Positions 1-6,312 of a stretch of DNA of 16,678 nucleotides are shown one piece after another. The number at the start of each line of letters is the position of its first letter. The stretch's first letter is position 1. The notes beneath the pieces are model-generated. The model was not told the origin of the DNA. It saw nothing but the letters and a program-made list of their open reading frames with translations, and searched no databases. Position numbers and translations under genes: made by a program. The DNA is from Candidatus Gastranaerophilales bacterium (GTDB lineage: Bacteria > Cyanobacteriota > Vampirovibrionia > Gastranaerophilales > Gastranaerophilaceae), in contig CALURE010000019.1 of the NCBI GenBank assembly GCA_944323095.1, positions 1 through 16,678 of the forward strand. Reading direction: 5' to 3'.

Positions 1-419
1 GTTTTTTCGTATCCTACCGGAAATCCTGCTGAGGTCTCAAGTTTATTAATTGATTTTATTGTTTTATATATTTTATTGTTTTCATCTTTGAAAACGCGTT
101 CGGCTATTTCATTTCCGTAACTGTCTTCTCCGGTAATTTTTGTCATTGTATGCCCGTTTTTCAGTTTTTTTATTTCTTTAACGGCTTCTTCAATAACTTG
201 TTCAGCTATTTGAGTAGTTTGTTCTTTAATTTCTTTTGTCTCTTTTGAGGCTCCTTTTGGGTTTCTTGTCAGGAAATACACAGCAAGAAGTCCTGCTCCG
301 GCAACGGCTGTTCCGATTGCAAGTTTTGCGGTTTTGTCTGATTTTTGTTCAATTTCGTTTTTATAAGCAGAATTAGAACCGTTAAAATATAAGGATGCAT
401 TTACCGGCAGAATTTTCAT
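1..419 (-). CDS. hypothetical membrane-anchored protein, N-terminal part (cut by window edge)
   Basis: Open frame on the minus strand from an ATG at 419 to the window edge, 139 complete codons with no stop, so the C-terminus is missing. A Shine-Dalgarno AGGAGT (complement of 426-431) lies six bases before the ATG and fixes the start. The protein begins MKILPVNASLYFNG and has a hydrophobic Ala/Gly/Leu-rich segment at about residues 32-51. After that comes a charged, Lys/Glu-rich helical stretch (about 55-88, probably coiled coil), then a more mixed region. It looks like a single-pass membrane protein with a soluble domain, but I do not recognise a family. The following gene on the plus strand is divergent. 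Certain as a coding region, unknown in function. Confidence 0.75.
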   Translation of the reverse strand, partial: MKILPVNASLYFNGSNSAYKNEIEQKSDKTAKLAIGTAVAGAGLLAVYFLTRNPKGASKETKEIKEQTTQIAEQVIEEAVKEIKKLKNGHTMTKITGEDSYGNEIAERVFKDENNKIYKTIKSINKLETSAGFPVGYEK

Positions 420-490
420 ATATGAACTCCTGTAATTTTTTATATTATAAAACCAATAATGTATTTTTTTGTATATTATAGCCGGAATTT

Positions 491-519
491 TTTACATTAC
501 TTTAAATTTATGTTAATAT
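491..519 (+). promoter_or_regulatory. sigma-70-like promoter of the first ykgJ-type gene; predicts a leaderless mRNA
   Basis: TTTACA at 491-496, a 17-base spacer and TAATAT at 514-519. Counting seven bases on from the -10 box gives a transcription start at 526, the A of the ATG. No Shine-Dalgarno is visible before that ATG, which fits a leaderless transcript. Inference from spacing only. Confidence 0.5.
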
Positions 520-525
520 TTAATT

Positions 526-1197
526 ATGAATGATTTAAGCTCCTCGTTAAACAGTCTGAAAAAGAGGTATCGTGACATATTCCATACTACGGTTGATGAA
601 ATTCAAAAAAGGGTTGAAGAAATAAAACCTGCAGAAATCAGCGGAGATATTTTTGATACTTATGAAAAAGGAAGCGCCGGTTTTAACTGGCAAAAAAATG
701 TTCTTGAAATGTTTGAAAATGATATTTCACGTGAAATTTTCAGGAAATGGAATGAGATATTGCAATATAGAGAAAATTTCAACTGCAGCGGGTGTGCAAC
801 ATGCTGCAATCTTGCTTGTTCCGAATTTTCTCCGCCGCAATTAGAAGAAAAAGCGCAAAAAGGTGATAAATTTGCATCTCAGTTTATGAGCATTTTTATC
901 CCGTATAATTCTCGCGGCGATGCTGAAAAAGTATATCCGGAATATCTGAAAATGCTTGATGATGCAAAAGAAACAGAAGTTTATTTTTATCATTGTCCGA
1001 AACTTAACGAATGCAAGCGTTGTTCGGATTATGAAAACCGTCCTCAGATATGCAGGGATTTTCCGGATAATCCTTTGAGTATTCTGCCGGAAAGCTGCGG
1101 TTTTTATCAGTGGAAACAGGAAGTGGAACCAGTTGCTTTAATGCTTCATGCTATGGTTGAAATTATTGATTATTACAAACAGAAAATTTGTATATGA
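526..1197 (+). CDS. YkgJ-family cysteine-cluster protein (CxxCxxCC), paralogue 1
   Basis: 223 residues. The core carries a CxxCxxCC signature, C87-x2-C90-x2-C93-C94, followed by C98, and a second cysteine group C157, C163, C166, C176 and C191 in the pattern C-x-R-C-SDYENRP-x-x-C-R. This matches the YkgJ/CxxCxxCC family (PF03692), thought to bind zinc or iron; no reaction is established for most members. Residues 1-80 form a helical N-terminal extension absent from the paralogue at 7226-7831. Both proteins share the ENRPxxCR segment and a downstream P-x-x-CGF motif. rlmN follows 53 bases later on the same strand and may be co-transcribed. The start is supported by promoter spacing rather than a ribosome binding site. 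The family call is firm, the role is not. Confidence 0.85.
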   Translation: MNDLSSSLNSLKKRYRDIFHTTVDEIQKRVEEIKPAEISGDIFDTYEKGSAGFNWQKNVLEMFENDISREIFRKWNEILQYRENFNCSGCATCCNLACSEFSPPQLEEKAQKGDKFASQFMSIFIPYNSRGDAEKVYPEYLKMLDDAKETEVYFYHCPKLNECKRCSDYENRPQICRDFPDNPLSILPESCGFYQWKQEVEPVALMLHAMVEIIDYYKQKICI

Positions 1198-1250
1198 AGA
1201 TAAGAGGGTAAGAAGTTAGGAAGATAAGTAATTTACGGAAAAATTAATAT

Positions 1251-2270
1251 ATGATAATACTTTCAGGTTTGAACTTAAATGAAATAGAAAAAATAACAGA
1301 TGAGCTTAAAGCGTCAAAATTTAGGGCGCGGCAGATTCATAACTGGATTTATCTGAAATCCGTAAAAAGTATTGATGAAATGACTGATTTGTCCGTAAAA
1401 TTTCGTGATGAATTAAAAAAAATTGCATGTGTTACTGACACTAAAATTAAGGTAAAACAGGAAAGTGCCGATGGAACTTTGAAGTATCTGCTTGAGTATC
1501 CGGACGGTGAATGTGTAGAAACTGTTTTGATGCGGTTTGATAATCGTGCAAATTTAACGGCCTGTGTGAGTTCTCAGGTCGGGTGTGCTGTTAACTGTTC
1601 GTTTTGCGCAACCGGAAAAAGAGGTTTCATAAGAAATCTGACTTATAAAGAAATAATTGAACAGGTTTTGACAATTCAAAGAGATACAGGATTAAAAGTT
1701 ACAAATGTTGTATTTATGGGTCAGGGCGAGCCGCTTTTAAATCTCGATAACGTGTTAAAAGCAATGAAAATATTTAATGAAAATTTTCAAATAGGTGCGC
1801 GTCGTATAACCGTTTCTACATCCGGAATAATCCCTGGAATTGAAAAACTTGCATCTGTTGATATGCAGTCAACTCTTGCGTTGTCTTTGCATGCGCCCAA
1901 CCATGAAATTCGTAAAAAATTGATGCAGATTGAAAATAAATATCCTATGCCGGAACTTAAAAAAGCTTTAAAAGATTATATTGCAAAGACGGGAAGGCGA
2001 ATTACGATAGAATATCTTCTGATAAAAGATTTGAATGACACACTTGAAAGTGTAAAAGAATTAGTTGCGTATCTTCACGATTTGAAATGCAATATAAACC
2101 TGATTCCCTATAATCCAACAGAGAAAAACGATTATCACAAGCCTTCAGGCAATTCGATAATGCGTTTCAAATCATTGTTAGAGCAATCAGGCAAAAAAGT
2201 AACTGTCCGGCTTGAGCGCGGTTCAGATATAGATGCCGCCTGCGGACAGTTACGCGGTAAAGTTGATTAA
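1251..2270 (+). CDS. rlmN: 23S rRNA (adenine2503-C2) / tRNA methyltransferase RlmN
   Basis: 339 residues, a normal length for this radical-SAM enzyme, which methylates C2 of A2503 in 23S rRNA and of A37 in some tRNAs. The radical-SAM cluster motif CxxxCxxC is at C112, C116 and C119 (GCAVNCSFCATG). The conserved upstream C105 and the methyl-carrying C-terminal C331 (AACGQLRG) are both present, so the dual-cysteine mechanism is intact. The glycine-rich motif VFMGQGEPLLN and the substrate-side STSG and SLHAP motifs are also seen. The ATG has only a weak purine stretch upstream; it is the first start after the ykgJ stop. The last four bases overlap the stop of the convergent pilin-like gene. An 11-base inverted repeat spans the C331 codon (listed separately). 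Confidence 0.97.
   Translation: MIILSGLNLNEIEKITDELKASKFRARQIHNWIYLKSVKSIDEMTDLSVKFRDELKKIACVTDTKIKVKQESADGTLKYLLEYPDGECVETVLMRFDNRANLTACVSSQVGCAVNCSFCATGKRGFIRNLTYKEIIEQVLTIQRDTGLKVTNVVFMGQGEPLLNLDNVLKAMKIFNENFQIGARRITVSTSGIIPGIEKLASVDMQSTLALSLHAPNHEIRKKLMQIENKYPMPELKKALKDYIAKTGRRITIEYLLIKDLNDTLESVKELVAYLHDLKCNINLIPYNPTEKNDYHKPSGNSIMRFKSLLEQSGKKVTVRLERGSDIDAACGQLRGKVD
2199..2253. repeat. 11-bp perfect inverted repeat inside the 3' end of rlmN
   Basis: GTAACTGTCCG at 2199-2209 is exactly complementary to CGGACAGTTAC at 2243-2253, with a 33-base loop. It lies in coding sequence around the catalytic Cys codon and has no T-run after it, so it is not a typical intrinsic terminator. It may slow convergent transcription or be chance. 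Confidence 0.6.
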
Positions 2271-3004
2271 TATTTTATCTGCCAGTTGTCATAGTCTATG
2301 ACCCTTGAGGAACAAAGTAAGCTAAGTTGTAAGCTGTCTCCATTTGGACACCCACTATAACTCTCCTGTTTAAGTTGTTCTAGCATAGATTCAATATTTT
2401 GCCCGTTTGCAGATAACAATAAATCTGCAAAGTTTTTCGCAGTCCCTAAATGGCCACTGTCACAAAGTATAAAGCCGAATTGATCATATCCTATTTTATT
2501 AGGTGCTTTATCTCCGTTAGTATCTATGTTCATACTACCTAGCAGACTGTCACAATTTTTAAAGTATGTATTATATGGACCGTCTGGAGATGTAAATAAA
2601 TCTAAAGCAACATAAGAACCATCTGCAAAATAAACTATATTACCTTTAGTTTTTATAATATTGAAATATTTTTTTAAATCATCAAGAATGCATCCGTTAT
2701 TTCTGTCACATGCTGCAAAATAACTTGTATCACTTAATTTATCAACACCATCATCTGCCATCATTTTTTTGAACCCGTTAGTTACAACGCTATAGCTTTT
2801 TTTGAGCTGATTTACGTAAACCATTTTTTGATATTTTGCCATTAATGATGGTAGAGTTAATGCTGCAACAACCCCTATTATCCCGAGTGTAATTAAAACC
2901 TCTGCTAAGGTGAAGGCCTTAGAGTAGTCTATACTTTGCGGGGGGGGGGCAATCTTAAAGCTTCTTGTGTAAACATTTTTCAACCTCCTTTTTTTATTAT
3001 TCAT
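2267..3004 (-). CDS. type IV pilin-like / type II secretion pseudopilin protein 1, start region interrupted by a C10 tract
   Basis: 245 residues as an open frame from an ATG at 3004. The class III prepilin signature is clear: KA|FTLAEVLITLGIIGVV with a hydrophobic N-terminal helix, followed by a globular domain with several Cys and a DTNGDKAPNKIGYDQFGF segment also found in the pilin at 13447-14535. Such proteins are cleaved by a prepilin peptidase before the Phe and assembled into pili or a pseudopilus. The start is doubtful. The best promoter overlaps 3004, so its transcript would begin near 2996. A perfect AGGAGG (complement of 2984-2989) sits seven bases before a different ATG at 2976. 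From that ATG the frame hits TAG after 15 codons with ten C. With 11 or 8 C it runs into the pilin. The gene is therefore probably phase-variable and OFF here, unless the tract length is a consensus error. Confidence 0.85.
   Translation of the reverse strand: MNNKKRRLKNVYTRSFKIAPPPQSIDYSKAFTLAEVLITLGIIGVVAALTLPSLMAKYQKMVYVNQLKKSYSVVTNGFKKMMADDGVDKLSDTSYFAACDRNNGCILDDLKKYFNIIKTKGNIVYFADGSYVALDLFTSPDGPYNTYFKNCDSLLGSMNIDTNGDKAPNKIGYDQFGFILCDSGHLGTAKNFADLLLSANGQNIESMLEQLKQESYSGCPNGDSLQLSLLCSSRVIDYDNWQIKY
2929..2976 (-). other. leader reading frame of pilin-like gene 1 in the OFF phase
   Basis: ATG at 2976 has AGGAGG seven bases upstream. It reads MFTQEALRL, three prolines from the C-tract, RKV and a TAG stop. 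Adding one C gives MFTQEALRLPPPPQ followed by the pilin frame, with the FTLAEV cleavage site at residue 22, a normal prepilin leader length. Confidence 0.7.
2940..2949 (-). repeat. C10 homopolymer (G10 on the plus strand), candidate phase-variation tract
   Basis: Ten consecutive C on the coding strand directly after nine codons of the Shine-Dalgarno-backed leader of pilin-like gene 1. This and the G10 at 13351-13360 are the only G/C runs of this length noticed in an AT-rich window, and both sit at the same place in related genes. Confidence 0.75.
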
Positions 3005-3031
3005 TATTTACTATTTTTTTTTAATTGTCAA
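3003..3031 (-). promoter_or_regulatory. sigma-70-like promoter of pilin-like gene 1
   Basis: On the minus strand, a consensus TTGACA (3031-3026), 17 bases, then AATAAT (3008-3003). The predicted start near 2996 falls after the ATG at 3004 and just before AGGAGG at 2989-2984, which argues that 2976 is the real initiation codon. Confidence 0.6.
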
Positions 3032-3053
3032 CTGTTTGATTTTGTAATATTAT
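3025..3053 (+). promoter_or_regulatory. sigma-70-like promoter of dtd, overlapping the divergent pilin promoter
   Basis: TTGTCA at 3025-3030, 17 bases, TATTAT at 3048-3053. The predicted start is 3060, the A of the dtd ATG, so the mRNA would be leaderless. The -35 box shares five bases with the -35 of the pilin promoter on the other strand. Confidence 0.55.
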
Positions 3054-3059
3054 TTTTTT

Positions 3060-3497
3060 ATGAAAGCATTAATTCAAAGAGTAAAAAAGGTATCTGTGAC
3101 TATTGACGGCGAATTGTATTCATCTGTCGGGAAGGGACTGCTTATATTTCTTGGAGTTGAAAAAAATGATGAAAAAGAAAATGCTGAAAAATTAGCCGAT
3201 AAAATTGTTAAATTGCGAATTTTTGAAGACGAAAATGAAAAAATGAATTATTCTATTCTGGATGTTAGCGGCGAAATTCTTGTAGTTTCTCAGTTTACGC
3301 TATGCGCTGACTGCAGGAAAGGTACCCGTCCTTCTTTTGATAATGCGGCTCCGCCTCAAAAAGCTCTTGAATTATATGAATATTTTATTAATAAAATTAA
3401 ACAATATAATATTTCTCTAAAAACCGGAAAATTTCGGGCAATGATGGATATTGAACTTGTAAATGACGGTCCGGTAACTTTTTTAGTTGAAAAATAA
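3060..3497 (+). CDS. dtd: D-aminoacyl-tRNA deacylase
   Basis: 145 residues, the usual length. Dtd hydrolyses D-amino acids (and glycine mischarged on tRNA-Ala) from tRNA, acting as a homodimer in the cytoplasm. The family signature SQFTL is at residues 77-81, followed by the basic RKGTRPSF segment. The cross-subunit Gly-cisPro motif is at 137-138 within NDGPVT, followed by the short C-terminal strand. The N-terminus MKALIQRVKKVSVTIDGE is typical. No Shine-Dalgarno precedes the ATG. The promoter position suggests a leaderless transcript, otherwise the start is not in doubt because it matches the family N-terminus. Confidence 0.97.
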   Translation: MKALIQRVKKVSVTIDGELYSSVGKGLLIFLGVEKNDEKENAEKLADKIVKLRIFEDENEKMNYSILDVSGEILVVSQFTLCADCRKGTRPSFDNAAPPQKALELYEYFINKIKQYNISLKTGKFRAMMDIELVNDGPVTFLVEK

Positions 3498-3507
3498 TCA
3501 TGGGGAC

Positions 3508-3536
3508 TTGCAAATATTTGTAAAGCATGGTATAAT
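3508..3536 (+). promoter_or_regulatory. strong sigma-70-like promoter of the zinc-ribbon/rimM/trmD operon
   Basis: TTGCAA at 3508-3513, 17 bases, TATAAT at 3531-3536. The transcription start is expected near 3543, giving a leader of about 104 bases before the ATG at 3647. The leader contains an AAAATTTT pair and an orphan GAGGAG at 3574-3579. Confidence 0.7.
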
Positions 3537-3646
3537 GCAATATATAGCATTGAAAATTTTATTTTATTCTTACTGAGGAGAAAATTTTTTATTAAACCGG
3601 AATTACGTTATTATTGTTATTATTTTTTAATTAAGAGGCTTTCATT

Positions 3647-4648
3647 ATGTATGTAAACAAGTGTATCAAATGCGGACGTGAATTTGAGACTAAAAACCCC
3701 AAAAGAGTTATTTGTCCTGATTGTTTGTATCCTGATAAAAAAATGATGATTTCAGCACCTTCGGACAGTTCTGCTGCAGCAACTCCTTCACAGCAGGAAG
3801 AACCTTTAAAAGGTTACAGTGCAGGCGGAAATGACGAACCGCCGCGTTATTACAGCGCAGGCGGCAGTGATGAACAACAAAATTACAGCAGACCACCGCG
3901 AAATTATAACCAGAATAATTACAACAGGGATAACCGATATAACAGACAAAACTACAACAGACCCCAGCAGGGCGGTTACAACAGAAACAGACCGTCAGGT
4001 TATAAAAATCGTCCCCAGCAGGGTGGTTATAACAAAAATAATTTTAATAACAGACGACCGCAGGGCGGAGGTTTTAATAGAGGCGGGTTTAATAAGCGTC
4101 CGATGAAAAAAGCGCCGAAACAGCTTCTTGTAAGCAAGGAACAACTGGAACAAATTGAATTGCTCTATAAACCTATGCTTCCTCTTCCAAACCCGGATTG
4201 TCATGAAGTTATAGGAGAAAAAATTGGTCTGGAACCGAGAAAAGTTTTCTTCGGAATTAATCTGGTCAGACAAAAAATGATGCTGCCTAAATTACCTTTC
4301 CCGAAACGAAAACTTGCTATTTCTCCGGATCAGCTTTTTGCAATTAAAAATCTTTACGAACCTTTGCTTCCGCTGCCTCCAATCGGATGTCATAAAATTA
4401 TTGCAGCACAGTTGAAAATGGATGAGTGGAGAGTTCATGTCGGCATAGGTTTAATTCGTTCCCAGATGGGGCTTGACCGCTGGAATCAGGACAGACCTGA
4501 TTTGCCGGAGGAATTTAAAAAGCAAAAAGAAGAAGCAAAAGCCAAATCAGAAGTTAAGGATGCGGAAAATTCCGAGGTTCAGTCTGAGGAAGCTAAACCT
4601 AAAAGAGGCAGAAAACCTAAAAAAACTGAAGAAGCACCGGAAGCCTAA
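3647..4648 (+). CDS. zinc-ribbon, RNA-binding-like low-complexity protein with a duplicated C-terminal domain
   Basis: 333 residues, family not recognised. Four parts are visible. (1) An N-terminal zinc ribbon, C6-x2-C9 and C23-x2-C26. (2) A disordered region, about residues 55-150, rich in Asn, Tyr, Arg, Gln and Gly with repeats such as YSAGGxDE and RPQQGGYN, resembling RGG/prion-like RNA-binding tails. (3) Two copies of a roughly 53-residue domain at 161-213 and 223-276, sharing QLxxIxxLYxPxLPLP, a central CH and a GIxLxRxxM end. (4) A charged tail with PKRGRKPKK at about 318-326, resembling an AT-hook. AAGAGG precedes the ATG at good spacing. rimM begins two bases after the stop, so it is the first gene of a ribosome/tRNA maturation operon. 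A nucleic-acid-binding role is inferred from composition and context only. Confidence 0.85.
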   Translation: MYVNKCIKCGREFETKNPKRVICPDCLYPDKKMMISAPSDSSAAATPSQQEEPLKGYSAGGNDEPPRYYSAGGSDEQQNYSRPPRNYNQNNYNRDNRYNRQNYNRPQQGGYNRNRPSGYKNRPQQGGYNKNNFNNRRPQGGGFNRGGFNKRPMKKAPKQLLVSKEQLEQIELLYKPMLPLPNPDCHEVIGEKIGLEPRKVFFGINLVRQKMMLPKLPFPKRKLAISPDQLFAIKNLYEPLLPLPPIGCHKIIAAQLKMDEWRVHVGIGLIRSQMGLDRWNQDRPDLPEEFKKQKEEAKAKSEVKDAENSEVQSEEAKPKRGRKPKKTEEAPEA

Positions 4649-4650
4649 AT

Positions 4651-5166
4651 ATGGATAATAAATATGTTTCTGTCGGTAAAATTTTAAATTTCCACGGAAT
4701 TCAAGGCGAAGCAAAAGTCGGTTTTTCTAAAAATCAGGAAGATTTTCTATCTTCTTTAAAATTCATTTTTGTCAAACAAGGGCATGAATATATTAAATTT
4801 AATATAAAAAGTATTCGCTTTCATAAAAATTTTGCCCTGATGAAATTTGACGGAATAAATTCAATTAACGAACTGATGGAATTTAAAGGCGCTTTTTTGT
4901 ATGTGGAAGAAAGTACAATAAGAGAGTCGCTGGAAGAAGATGAGTTTCTTATCGATGAACTTGTAAGTCTGGAAGTATTTGATCAAAATGGAGAAAAAGT
5001 AGGGTTTATCGTAGGTGTATCAAATAACGGTGCAAATGATCTCCTTTCAGTTAAAACAAAATCAAAAAAAATTGTGCTTATTCCTTTTGTAAAAGCAATA
5101 GTTACAAACGTCAGCATTAAAGACAAAAAAGTCGTAATTAATAAAATTGAAGGGCTGATAGAATGA
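4651..5166 (+). CDS. rimM: ribosome maturation factor RimM
   Basis: 171 residues, normal for the family. RimM binds ribosomal protein S19 and assists late maturation of the 30S head. The N-terminal RimM domain opens with YVSVGKILNFHGIQGEAKV, the typical GxIxxxHGIxGExKV pattern. The C-terminal PRC-barrel domain starts at about residue 96 (FLIDELVSLEVFDQNGEKVG) and includes NGANDLLSVK and LIPFVKAIV. The gene is sandwiched in an operon: two bases after the upstream stop, and overlapping trmD by the ATGA arrangement, the usual rimM-trmD order. Confidence 0.96.
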   Translation: MDNKYVSVGKILNFHGIQGEAKVGFSKNQEDFLSSLKFIFVKQGHEYIKFNIKSIRFHKNFALMKFDGINSINELMEFKGAFLYVEESTIRESLEEDEFLIDELVSLEVFDQNGEKVGFIVGVSNNGANDLLSVKTKSKKIVLIPFVKAIVTNVSIKDKKVVINKIEGLIE

Positions 5167-5852
5167 GATTTGATGTTCTGACTCTTTTCCCTGAAATGAT
5201 TGAAGAATACTGTAATTTCAGTATTTTAAAGCGTGCGTTAGGTAACAATATTTTAACCGTAAATGTTGTGAACCCGAGAGATTTTACTCTTGATAAACAT
5301 AAAAAGGTTGATGATTCTCCATACGGAGGCGGTGCCGGAATGGTTTTAATGCCGCAGCCTTACGTCGATGCTTATGAAAGTATTGAAAAACTTTCACAGT
5401 CAGTTACGATAATGCTAACCCCGCAGGGGGCTCCGTTAAATGACAGTAAAGTTAATGAGTTTGCTATGTATGAACAAATTATATTAATGTGCGGTCATTA
5501 TGAGGGATTTGACGAGCGGATAAGAGAGATTATAAAACCTGTAGAAATTTCTCTTGGCGATTTTGTCTTAACAGGCGGGGAACTTCCTGCATTATGTGTT
5601 ATAGATGCTGTTAGTCGTAAAATAGAGGGAACTCTTGGTAAAATTGAATCTGCGGATGAAGATAGTTTTTCAAACGGACTGCTTGAATATCCGCATTATA
5701 CAAGACCGAGAGAATTCCGCGGACTTAAGGTGCCGGAAGTTTTGTTAAACGGAAATCACAAAGAAATAAATGAATTTCGCTTTCAGGAAAGTTTAAAAAG
5801 AACAAAATTAAAGCGTCCGGATTTATATAGAGATTTTAAAACTTCTGATTAA
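5163..5852 (+). CDS. trmD: tRNA (guanine37-N1)-methyltransferase TrmD
   Basis: 229 residues. TrmD methylates G37 next to the anticodon, preventing +1 frameshifts, and works as a SAM-dependent SPOUT homodimer with a deep trefoil knot. Visible motifs are MRFDVLTLFPEM at the N-terminus, DDSPYGGGAGMV at 50-61, the knot segments CGHYEGFDERI at 110-120 and SLGDFVLTGGE at 130-140, and the catalytic-side Arg152 and Asp167 ahead of LEYPHYTRP. The start overlaps the rimM stop by four bases (ATGA), indicating translational coupling. The last 17 bases overlap the end of the convergent gene at 5836-6312, leaving no room for a terminator between them. Confidence 0.98.
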   Translation: MRFDVLTLFPEMIEEYCNFSILKRALGNNILTVNVVNPRDFTLDKHKKVDDSPYGGGAGMVLMPQPYVDAYESIEKLSQSVTIMLTPQGAPLNDSKVNEFAMYEQIILMCGHYEGFDERIREIIKPVEISLGDFVLTGGELPALCVIDAVSRKIEGTLGKIESADEDSFSNGLLEYPHYTRPREFRGLKVPEVLLNGNHKEINEFRFQESLKRTKLKRPDLYRDFKTSD

Positions 5853-6312
5853 GATCGTTGTAATGCCCGAAGCCCATTACATCTTTAAAGAATTTTACAA
5901 CTGCATAAATACCGAGACCTATTGCAGAACCTTTTGCCCATTTACCTTTAGCAAATAAAGCTCCGAGTCCTAATCCAAGCGGTATAACACTGTTTATAAG
6001 CATTGAACCGAAGCCTTTAAAATATCCGATTGCAGAATTTATAAAATGTCTTGTGTTATCTTCCATTTCAAGGTTAAATACTCCGCGTTTTAATTTTGAA
6101 GATGTGACGCTGGGACTTGAGAGATACTGCGTGTTGCTGAATCTTTCCATACAAGCTTCTGCATCACGGGATTTTGAATAAACATCTGACTGGAGTTTCC
6201 CGATAACGTGTGAATCATATGCAATTATGCCGAGAGCAGCTGCTCCTGCACCTTTTGCAAGATATTTCGTAAAGTTATTTTTTACTGATGTTAATGCTGT
6301 TGATATACTCAT
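5836..6312 (-). CDS. small hypothetical membrane protein
   Basis: 158 residues. There is a weakly hydrophobic N-terminal segment at about 20-32, a soluble middle part, then two likely membrane helices at about 93-121 and 128-146 (SMLINSVIPLGLGLGALF and SAIGLGIYAVVKFF). Not recognised as a known family. The start shares one base with the stop of the gene upstream on the same strand (TAATG), so the two are translationally coupled and probably act together. The 3' end overlaps trmD by 17 bases on the opposite strand. Confidence 0.75.
   Translation of the reverse strand: MSISTALTSVKNNFTKYLAKGAGAAALGIIAYDSHVIGKLQSDVYSKSRDAEACMERFSNTQYLSSPSVTSSKLKRGVFNLEMEDNTRHFINSAIGYFKGFGSMLINSVIPLGLGLGALFAKGKWAKGSAIGLGIYAVVKFFKDVMGFGHYNDLNQKF

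Noticed and set aside
3819..4106. Plus- and minus-strand frames across the low-complexity part of the zinc-ribbon gene
   Set aside because: They are out-of-frame readings of repetitive AAC/AAT/CAG-rich codons and show no domain or start signal.
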